This document shows, one piece after another, positions 50,701-59,155 of a DNA stretch of 64,000 nt. The stretch lies in assembly GCA_039621445.1 (NCBI GenBank), contig CP154956.1, positions 27,348,667-27,412,666 on the forward strand, given 5' to 3'. Both the position numbers and the translations under genes were made by a program. The stretch's first letter is position 1. Each line of letters begins with the position of its first letter. The notes beneath the pieces were generated by a model. It saw only the letters and a list, made by a program, of their open reading frames with translations. It ran no database searches and was not told where the DNA came from. This stretch comes from Euglena gracilis. Its lineage: Eukaryota > Euglenida > Euglenophyceae > Euglenales.

Positions 50701-51698
50701 GACACACAAGGCGGTTCGTAGAGGCCGAAATTCAATTGCCGCTGCCACCCCCCCCCCAGTCCAAAGAACACAAAATGGCTAATGTGTCGGTCCCAGCAGG
50801 GGACCTTTCATTATAGGAGTCACATAAATGACGGTATGAACAAAACAAGATAAGTCTGACACCTGGAGCACACCTTTGAGGAGTCATTTTGCCACCTTCC
50901 ATGATCTTTTCTCTTTGGTTGATTGAACAACACCGTCATTCACAAAAGAAGACATTTCTGCAACGGAGACGAAAAAATTTGGTTCGTGATTTTTGCGATT
51001 GTTCGTGATTGTTTGTGATTTTGCCAAAGTCCCAAGTTCGTGCTGGTTCGTGATTGTTCGTGGCACGAACCGGTGAAAAACCCTGGATGCAGGCATTGCA
51101 TTTGTGCATTGTTCACTGCAAAAAGACCACAACAATGGCTGATTTCACAACATCACTCCCCCCTCCCAATTCAAACTATGGCTAAAATCTGGCTTAAAAC
51201 CAATCCTCTCAAGAGGAGATTGGGGAGTCACTGAATTTTTTTCAAAACTTTCGAGAAACGGTTTCCAGCAACGAGCTTTGAATAAAGCGTATATTCATTT
51301 TGATAGAGCTTCAAATTCTTTGCTTGATTTGTAAAGAATAAATGACATTTTACATTTTGCTCGATCCTTTTGAACAAAAAACATTCTCTCACCCCCCCAT
51401 GAACGACGACCCCATCTTTTTTGTCAATTTTTTATCTGCACGCGTCCTTTCTGAATGAAGAGGTGCATTAATCTGTTTATCCTTTTGAAGGTGTCCCTGG
51501 GCGCAGGAATCCACTTTTATCTTGTTGGATGAGCATTTCTGACTTCTCATCGTACTGCAAAAAAGCCCGGAACTCAGAGAGAAATAGAAAAGCCATGATG
51601 AGACCACAGATAATGGAAATGATGGCCCCAGGCATTGTGGGCTCTGTAAGATCCACCGGAACTCGGCGAAAGAAATCAACATGTTTAAACGACTTCAT
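44640..51698 (-). CDS. Erv41/Erv46 (ERGIC)-type cargo receptor with PDI5-4-like ends (gene level)
   Basis: Eight exons (51503-51698, 49024-49167, 48606-48723, 47821-47868, about 46732-46830, 46383-46528, 45263-45344, 44640-44730) give about 305 residues. The N-terminus has a cytosolic start (KHVDFFRRVPVDLTEP) and a span (AIISIICGLIMAFLFLSEFR). The lumenal part has LNFNLTFPKFPCAAFSLDVV, GYVDVNKVPGSFHIS and FEYFIDIIPTIYS. The C-terminus is LSPVTVKH...SFAHFLTYICAIVGGVFTVA, the second span. This is the Erv41/46 family, which cycles between ER and Golgi in COPII/COPI vesicles as a cargo receptor. DFFRRVPVDLTE and GFLRLNFNLTFP are closest to plant PDI5-4, but there is no room for a thioredoxin domain between exons 2 and 3. 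Three introns are clearly nonconventional. Parts near exons 3 and 5 are not fully resolved. Confidence 0.87.
45263..45344 (-). CDS. Erv-type exon 7
   Basis: The upstream intron ends CTGCCCCA. The join gives YFRYQLSPVTVKHSRRRKSF, colinear with FVLYELSPMMVKLTEKHRSF. The exon ends GTCGG before GATCAG. Confidence 0.9.
46383..46528 (-). CDS. Erv-type exon 6
   Basis: It encodes SKTFEYFIDIIPTIYSNPSL, then FTFHTRDYDSTHQMSAVYFR and ends TATC before GGCCAG. It matches MFQYFVKVVPTVY...Q.SVT.H of ERGIC3. Confidence 0.88.
46732..46830 (-). CDS. Erv-type exon 5 (frame tentative)
   Basis: It lies between GAATAG and CACAG|GTCAGT and encodes GLSKSNEPSRSLPKEQ in the preferred frame. Its junction to exon 6 shows both GT-AG and CAG/CTG signals and fits neither perfectly. 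Confidence 0.5.
47821..47868 (-). CDS. Erv-type exon 4 (48 nt)
   Basis: The acceptor is TTGCAG and the donor ATT|GTGCAA. It encodes SFVKTQLGGQLDVNHI. The spacing from FHI to SF is identical to human ERGIC3. Confidence 0.8.
48606..48723 (-). CDS. Erv-type exon 3 (5' end uncertain)
   Basis: It encodes EGCNTVGYVDVNKVPGSFHI then SAHRQALANCQFSMEAD, matching GC.V.G...VNKV.GNFH of the family. The donor is GAT|GTGGGG. The junction with exon 2 could not be put in phase, so a small exon may be missing. Confidence 0.78.
49024..49167 (-). CDS. Erv-type exon 2
   Basis: The upstream intron ends CTGCCCTC. The join gives SGFLRLNFNLTFPKFPCAAF, colinear with plant DGDFLRIDFNISFPSLSC. SLDVVDIMGRHEVG follows. 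The donor is ACTG|GTGAGA. Confidence 0.88.
51503..51698 (-). CDS. Erv-type exon 1 (start)
   Basis: ATG at 51698. It encodes MKSFKHVDFFRRVPVDLTEP, the first membrane span, and DKSGFL. It ends CTGC just before GCCCAG. Confidence 0.87.
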
Positions 51699-51713
51699 CA
51701 AAGAGTTGGATTG

Positions 51714-51735
51714 CTGTTGAACAAATAAGGTGTCG
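51714..51735 (-). promoter_or_regulatory. Candidate spliced-leader acceptor, Erv-type gene
   Basis: ACCTTATTTGTTCAACAG lies 15 nt upstream of the ATG on the minus strand. By position it could accept a spliced leader, or it could be the acceptor of a 5'-UTR intron. Confidence 0.35.
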
Positions 51736-51803
51736 GGGGCACGACGGGGGGGGGCATCATCGCAGATGATTAAAATTGGGATCTGCCATTTGGAAATTCC
51801 TGC

Positions 51804-52458
51804 CAGGGTTTTTTTAAGACCGGGGGGGGGGGGAGGGTCCTCCCCACCCACCCACCCGAGGGGAGGTATTATTTGGGGGATTCCGAAAATTTTCGAAATC
51901 CCGTAGGAGCCAAAATAGCGCCAAAACCCCCCTTTGGGGATTTGGCGCCATTTTTTGTATTTTCTCATGAAATTTACCATTTTTTGGAGGTCAGATGATC
52001 CAGAAAATCGATTTTTCCCGTAATTTGTTGTCAGAGATTGTGATTTTTACCTACATTCTCAGGTCAAAATCCGGGCCTTTGGCCCGAAACTGGGGGGGGT
52101 ATTAACCCGGTCGGCGAAGTCGGACCCAAAGGGGGGGGGGTAGCGGGGGGGGGGGATCATTGGGGGGGGGGGGGTATTATTTACTTTTCTCTAAAAATGG
52201 CCAAAAATTCGCGAAAATGCGAAAAATAGCACTGTTTTTCAACACTTTATATATTATATTATGTACATCTACATATATTATAGATATATACATAGATAAA
52301 CACATCTATCTATATCTACATCTATATATAATATCTATGTATATATCTATTATACATATAATATCTCCTCCCCTTCAGGGGACCCCTCTCCGGGGGTGGG
52401 CTCGGCCGGACCTAGCCACTACCCCCCCCCCGGGGTCCAAGACCAAAAAAAACCCCTG
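51804..52458. mobile_element. Family B hAT-like MITE, copy 2, with near-perfect target duplication
   Basis: The ends are CAGGGTTTTTTTAAGACC and GACCAAAAAAAACCCCTG. Flanks are ATTCCTGC (51796-51803) and ATTCCGGC (52459-52466). The interior includes an A+T-rich ATATCTATATATAATATC tract at 52240-52370. Confidence 0.78.
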
Positions 52459-53369
52459 ATTCCGGCCCGGTTCCCCTTCATGTACCAGGAATGTTGTTGA
52501 CACTGGGTGGTCTGATCAGCAACCTTCCTTTTTGGTTTGGTTAGAATCTATGTCCACCTGTTGAAAGCCCTTGAAGAGTGCTTTCGATCGAGGGGCAACA
52601 TCGCAACTGAACTGTGGAATCTGCTGATCGGTGATCACAGATTTGATTTTCTGTAAAAAAGAATTTTGGAACATGTGACACCCACAATAAGAGTACTATG
52701 GATTGTGGCTGAAATACAATCTGTCAATGGCAATCTGTCAGAAGCCCTTGCGAATTTCAAATTAAGGGGCGACGTGTTCTGTGCAATTTAATTTTTTTAA
52801 AAATTGATACACAAAATTGTGCCCTAAAAGGTTGTGTTATAATAAAGGTGTGAAGGTTGGTTTCCCAACCTCTGTGTGGCTCACTGTGTTGTGTGCAATG
52901 ACACTTACCAATTTGTCTATTCTAATCTCTGCTCTGCTCCCAAACGGCTTGGAAATGCCAGGATGTTTGTGAGGCGGTGTGGCTGTATGTTTCACATGTT
53001 CCTGGCCGCCACGAGGCGTTTGCAATGTGTTTGCATACCCCTCCCATCCCGAAACATTCCCAAAACAGAGTTGGCGACTCCAGACATCACCGTACGATGC
53101 CTTTCTGGTGTGATGGTTCCTTTCCCTTTGTCTGGTTGGCGCCAATAGCATCTCTCATGACCAACAAAAAAAACATTTGTAAACATGGTTTTTTGCACAA
53201 AAAACTGTGTTCAGTTCACATGTGCAGTGTCACAAACCGCATTTGTTTTTTTTTTGTACATGGTTTTCCTGGTTTTCAAAACATGGGTTGACTGCGGAAT
53301 GCTACACACGTGAAGTGTCACAATTGTGGACTGAACATATTTCTATATCAAGAATTGTGTCCTGGACCA

Positions 53370-55800
53370 GTTCGGGGGTGAAGCTGGTGCCTAGGACGCC
53401 GGTTTGGGCGTCCAGAACCGGCGTCCTGGGCACCGGCTTCACGCCCGAACTGGTATCCAGAACACAGTTCTTGAAACCGTTTCTAAGGGGCTCTGGCTTC
53501 ACGCCTGAACCGATGTCTGAGGAATCACGGCCAATTTCGCCCCAAAACCCGATGTTTGGGACACACTTTTGGACGGTTTTGGTCCGAATTGGTCGCCGAT
53601 CGAAATTGGTAGATTTCATTGCCCATCAAACGACAGCCCTTCTCAAGGGCTTTTGCCAGATGGCCACAAAATGTAATGTACAGAGGTATAATGTACAGAG
53701 GTATTACTTTAAGCGATCGTGCATTCCAAATTTTGACGTCTTACCGGAGGGGCAGAAAAACCGGAAGGTGCCAATTTAGGACGGTGGCAATTCCGGACCG
53801 GTTAAAAATCTGTCCAGAATAACGACCATCGCCGGACTTCTTTTCCAGACAAGCAATTTCTAAGATATTGGGCTGCGCTTTTCCAACGAAATTCACCTTC
53901 TGAGTGCACAAATATTTTCTCTTTCAATCCTTTCTGATTCATTCCAATGACCTCAACTTCTGGTGCATTTTTGGAAATCAAATTCTAGCACGTCAGGACT
54001 TCCCCGCTTCTTAACATCCATCCGACTTCACCACTGTCAAAATAAAATTCCAGACCAGATCCGAAATCCGAAATTTCCGCCCCTCAGGTAATTTGTCAAA
54101 TCCCACAGTCCAGGTACCATTTAGCATATCAATTGAACGCTCTCCACGACCTTTAGCTATTAACTCAGCCACACAGCACGGCACTCGGAAAATCAGCAAT
54201 CGTTCCGACCCTGTTTGCAAATTCGAAATTCTAACGTTTCACCTGCCATGTGTACGGTGCAACGTTTTACCTGCCGTGCTGTATGCTATTCTTTCAAAAA
54301 TTCCCCAAAATTGGCCAAAACAAAATTATTGCACAAAAAAAATTTGGCCAAAGACCCCCCAAAAACTGCTCACATACAGGCTTGTGCTTAAGGGATTGCA
54401 GTACCCTGGGGGGGGGGGGCTGGACTGCAGCTAGTCCAAATTTGGCTAGTGGGATTTCTAGCAGGGCTAGCTAGTGGAAAATTTTTTTCCAGTGACTGGC
54501 ACAAAGCGCCGGAAATTTTTTGGGACCCCCAAAAATGGCCAAAAATGCCCGTTTTGGGCCACTTTGGGCCATTTTTGGAGATTTTTTGAACAAAATTAGG
54601 CAAAAACCTATTAAAAACCTCATTTCCACCTCGGCGCACAACGCCGGAGGAATTTTTTTTTCCAGTTGGGGGGACCCCCGGACCCCCCCCCCCCCCCGGG
54701 GGAGGGGGAGTCTAGCTAGTCCATTTTTTCCAGTGTCTAGCCGATTGGCTAGCCAGTACCCCCCCGGGGGGGGGGGTCCTTAAGCACAAGCCTGCTCACA
54801 TATATAGCATTTTGGACATTGTTTGAAAAGTTTTTTTCGGGGCCCCCAAAATGCAGCTTCACGCCCAAACCGGTGTCCCAGGACGCCGATTCAGGCATGA
54901 ATCAGGAGCCCCCAAACACAGTTTCCGAAATGAAAACTGTGTTCAGAACGCCGGTTCGGGCGTGAAGCCGTGTTTCAGAACGCCGGTTCGGGCTGCGTTC
55001 TAAAACATAGCTTCACGCCCGAACCGGCGTTCTGGACACAATCGTTGATACTGTGGAATAGGGGCTCCGGCTTCACGCCCGAATCGGCGTTCAAGGAATC
55101 ACGGCCAATTTCGCCCCAAATACCCATTTTTTGAATGTTTTTGAGCATTTTTTACCACCTTTGGGCGCATGGCCATGTCGATCGGCCGAATGAAATCGGC
55201 AGGCTTCACACTTCTGATGCCATGTTGCCCATCAATCGAAAGCTCTTCTCAAGGGCTTTTGACAGATGGTCACAGGATTCAACCATAATGCACACATCGC
55301 TTATTTTCAGCGATCGTGTATTCCAAAATTTGACATCTGTGAAATCCCACACAGCATATGCCATGCAGCACAATTGAAAACTCTCCCCAAGCCCTTTCGC
55401 TTGGTGCCCTTTGAACTCAGGAACACTGCACAGGGCTCTGAAAATTGCCGATCGCATGTTCCGACCTTTTTTGCAAATTCCAAATTCCACTGTTCACCTG
55501 CCATGTTGCCCATCGATCGAAAGCTCTTCTCAAGGACTTTCAGCAGATGGCCTTTGACTTCAGCCGTGCTGCATGGTATTCTATTTCAGAAATTCCCCAA
55601 ATTTTGCCAAATGGAAATTGTTGCACAAAATACCCTAGTTTCTAGCCAAATACCCCCCAAAAAACTGCTCAGATATGATTGCCACATGTCTACAAAGCCT
55701 TTTGAACACTTTTGACACTTTTCATTTTGGGTCCCCAAGATGCTGGCTTCCCGCCCGAACCGGCGTTCTGGACGCCGGTTCGGTCGTGAAGCCAGAGTCC
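53370..55800. repeat. CTTCACGCCCGAACCGGCGT hairpin family
   Basis: Copies in both orientations near 53370-53520, 54855-55110 and 55740-55795 form stems such as GAACCGGCGTTCTGGACGCC with GGTTCGG.CGTGAAGCC. Confidence 0.8.
54377..54794. mobile_element. Family A hAT-like MITE, copy 3, with perfect 8-bp target duplication
   Basis: The termini CAGGCTTGTGCTTAAGG are perfect 17-bp inverted repeats. Flanks CTCACATA are identical at 54369-54376 and 54795-54802. The interior resembles copy 1 in reverse orientation (GGGATTGCAGTACCC, CTAGC arms, GCGCCGGAAATTTTTT core). Confidence 0.92.
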
Positions 55801-56272
55801 CAATACACAGTTTCAAAACTTTTTTCAGTGCAAAACTTTGTGGGCAATTTTTTGTTCTTTTAAAAACATGCAAAAATTAAAAAAAAAAGTGTTTGCGTAA
55901 TTACGGAAATGCGCAACTAAAATTCTGGCGGAGGGGCTCTGTTTTGGCGTTCCAAAAATAAATTTAAAGTGTCGGCAACAAAGTCACGGGAGATAATTCA
56001 TGAATGGAATAACAACCCCCCCCTGCACTGTTCTCCCCCCCCCCCGAACCAAGCAGCCCAAAGGGGGTCATTTTTGGCAACTTTTTGGATGTTCGCAAAA
56101 AATGGTCAATTTTAAGCACATTTGCCAAAAATAAAATTTTAGAAACGTGTTCAGCCCGCCAAATGCCTACCCTGAAATTTGTGGTCATGAACACGTTTTC
56201 CATTAGGGCATCAGTGGCAAAGACACATTTTACATTAGGGCATCTGTGGCAATGGCACGTTTTCCACTAACC

Positions 56273-56684
56273 CCCCCCAAAAATAAGACCCCCCCATAAA
56301 ATGGACCCCCCCAAAAATAAGACCCCCCCCTGGCCGGTCCGAGCAAAAATCCATGAAATGGACCCCCCCATAAATAAGACCCCCCCTGCCGGCGCGAAGC
56401 ACCGGATTTTTGAACAAAAGGGTCATTTTAGGGGGCTAAATCTGTCATTTTGGGACAGTTTCCATACAATTCAGCATATTTTCCCCTATTTGTCTGGCGC
56501 GAAGCGCCGAATTTTTCGAAAAATGGTATTTTGGGGTGCATTTTTGGTCATTTGGGGGGGTCGAATTTTTTCCAGCAAAAATCCATAAAATGGACCCCCC
56601 CCCCATGAATAAGACCCCCCCTCGGGCTTTCCAGCAACCGACCCATGAAATGGACCCGGGGTCTTATTTTTTGGGGGGGGGTTA
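56273..56684. mobile_element. AAAATAAGACC inverted-repeat element, copy 3
   Basis: CTAACCCCCCCCAAAAATAA at the left and TTATTTTTTGGGGGGGGGTTAG at the right are inverted. It interrupts a TTAGGGCATCTGTGGC repeat. The interior holds CCATAAAATGGACCCC units and GGCGCGAAGC stems. Confidence 0.72.
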
Positions 56685-57170
56685 GGGCATCTGTGGCAAT
56701 CACGTGTCGTCCGAAATGGTCCGAAAATGCATTTTGCCAAATCGATCGACAATCGCGAGAGTATCTCTGGCTGTGAAAGTTGTTCAGGTACAAACTCACC
56801 CCTCGATCGAAAGCTCTTTTCATCAGATGACTAATGATGACCACCAAATTCAGCCACGCCGCTTGGTGCTCTTATTTCCTGTCATTGGGAAATCCTAATT
56901 TCGCAATCCTTGCACCTCCGTGGAGCCTAGATGTCCTCGATTCGAAGACAAAAATCGTTTCTTCATGGTTCGTTAAGCATTTTAAACCAAACAGCGCCCA
57001 AAACCACCACAAATTTTGACTAAGATTCTGGCCGATCCGACGATCGTGAGTGTGTCTCGGGCTGCGTGCAACGTTAGGGTTCCAAGTTACCCCTCGATTG
57101 AAAGCTCTTTTCAACAGCCAGCGGTGGTCATCAGATTTTTCTGGTGCTCACAAAATTTGCCGTGCATTTG

Positions 57171-57306
57171 GGCCATTAGGGCATCTGTGGCAATGCCACG
57201 TTTTCCATTAGGGCATCTGTGGCAATGCCACACTTTCCATTAGGGCATCTGTGGGCAATGCCACGTTTTCCATTATGGCATCTGTGGTAAGGCACGTTTT
57301 CCATTA
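57171..57306. repeat. 32-bp tandem repeat
   Basis: About four copies of CATTAGGGCATCTGTGGCAA followed by TGCCACGTTTTC. Further copies lie at 56205-56265 and 56687-56702. Confidence 0.88.
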
Positions 57307-57399
57307 GGGCGCTTTTTTTTCGGTCCGGTCCCTTGGCGTGAATCATGACCACAAATTTCAGGGCAGGCATTTGGCGGGCTCTGAACACGTTTTTAAACA

Positions 57400-57515
57400 A
57401 ATTGTGGCTGAGCCCAGATTTCAGCCTGAAAACGTGATCAGCAGGGGCCCCCTTCGGGGCCCCTGCGCTGAACACGATTTCAGGCTGAAATCTGGGCTCA
57501 GCCACAATTTGTGTA
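57400..57515. repeat. Perfect inverted repeat with GC loop
   Basis: AATTGTGGCTGAGCCCAGAT with TTCAGCCTGAAA is mirrored by its complement about 60 bp on, around CCCCTTCGGGGCCCC. Confidence 0.85.
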
Positions 57516-58174
57516 TAGAAAGCGTCCCAAAAACGTCAAATTTTGAGAACTTTTTTGGGAAGTTCTTTGTAAAAAGTGCTATGGCAGTGAGCTATTCCCG
57601 TCCCCCCCTATGGGAAAGTTCGGGTGGGGGGACAAGTTGGGGGGGGGGGGCGTGGAAATTTTTCAAAAAAATTTAAATCCCAAGTTTACTTCAGTTTTCG
57701 AAATTTTGTTCCAAATTTCAACTCGGGCATTTGCTCCAACGATCCCATCATAAAGATCAACAAAACGAAAATTTCGAAAATGTAAATTTCTTTTGATTTG
57801 TCCAAAAAATGGCATTTTTTGTGAATTCCTGGAAAAATTTTACCGGGACTTTTTGTTTTTTAAAAAAAACTTTTTTGGAAAGAAACATGTTTTTTTGTTT
57901 CAAAATCAGCCAACCGTCAACCTTGTCCAACACTTTGGGGTTGTTTTACACTTCTCCTGGCGCATGGTCTTTCCTGGGTCCTGAGATTTCACGAGAAGGA
58001 TTAGTCCTTCACCAATGTGTTTCTCCACTCTTTCAGCGATTGAAACGAAATGTGTTGGGCTGTAGTCTGATCATTCGAGACTCTCCAAGCAGTATTTCAG
58101 CACGTGAATTGAACAACACAAGCGGAAACACGTTCCAAACACTTCTGGCAAACACATCATCTGCCTGATGGGTT

Positions 58175-58431
58175 CAGGCTTCTTTTTAAGACCCCGGGGG
58201 GGAGGGGGGCCCCCCCACCCGCCCAGGGTGGCGCAGGACCCCCCGGGGGGGGGGGCGGGGACCCCCCAAAATCGGGCCCGTTAAAGGCAATTTCAAAAAA
58301 TTTTCGCCGCTTCGCGCTGAAAAGGTATACCCCCGGGGGGGGGTCCGGCGCGGGACCCCCCCCCCGGGGGGGTCCGGCCCGGACCCACCCACCCCCCCCC
58401 CGGGAGGTCTGCTGACTTAAAAAGAAGCCTG
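58175..58431. mobile_element. Family B hAT-like MITE, copy 1, with perfect 8-bp target duplication
   Basis: The termini CAGGCTTCTTTTTAAG are perfect inverted repeats. Flanks GATGGGTT are identical (58167-58174 and 58432-58439). The interior has CACCCGCCCAGGGTGGCGCA, C/G runs and a TTCGCCGCTTCGCGCTGAA core. Confidence 0.93.
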
Positions 58432-58999
58432 GATGGGTTACTTAAACTACACCTAACACCTAAATTATTGCATTTCACACCATGGGGGTGGGTCGGGACA
58501 CAGGGGGGACACGGGGGAGGGAGGGGGCACGGGGGGGGGGGGGACACGGGGGGGAACATCCTGGTTTTCATGGGAAATTATCACCACCGATGCTTGCACG
58601 GCAAAGACACGGTGGTTGAATCTTAACCGAGGGATCATTCGTCACAGGACAACAGACGGCGCATGGCAAGAGCAAACCTTGAGGGCTTTGTAGTCCGGGA
58701 CATGGGGGGGGGGGACACGAGGGGGGGGGACACGGGGACAACACCCTCCATACGTTTTTGCACTTCCAGTCAATCTTCTTGCACTTCATCTCAAAAATGT
58801 TTGCACGTGCCACCACTTTGGTTGCACTTTATCTCAAAAATGTTTGCAAATTATCCAAAGATATTTGCCTCTGTTCCGAAAATTTTTGCACTTGGATCGG
58901 GTGTTTTGCACCTTTGCCCTTTGAAGCGTCAATTGGCGTGGATGTTTTTTTTTCCATTAAAGGCTAGGTAGTCCACTTCGGGACCCCGGGGCCCCCCTC

Positions 59000-59155
59000 C
59001 CCTTGTTTAGTTCACCTCGGAAATGAAAAGGGGGTCCCGAGACCCCCCCCCCTGTGTACCTGGATGCACCTGTTCACTTGTCCAGTTCAGTTTGGAAGTG
59101 AACAGGGAGGGGGTCCCAGCCCCCCCCCCCCCCCGTGTACCTGGGCTCCTGTGCA
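59000..59155. repeat. Tandem duplication of about 70 bp
   Basis: GTTCACCTCGGAAATGAAAA with GGGGGTCCCGAGACC and GTGTACCTGG is repeated as CAGTTTGGAAGTGAACAGGG with GGGGGTCCCAGCC and GTGTACCTGGG. Confidence 0.75.

Larger units (their letters stand above)
52550..57125. repeat. Diverged array around AAAGCCCTTGAGAAGAGCTTTCGAT
   Basis: The block CATCTG..AAAAGCCCTTGAG followed by AAGAGCTTTCGAT.GATGGGCAACATGGC recurs near 52557 and 52735 (plus strand) and near 53618-53665, 55218-55270, 55500-55550, 56800-56850 and 57090-57120 (minus strand). Translations share a weak consensus (LSKALEKSFRLMGNMA). No start, splice pattern or known domain was recognised, so it could be relics of a repeat-rich gene or a mobile element. 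Confidence 0.6.
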
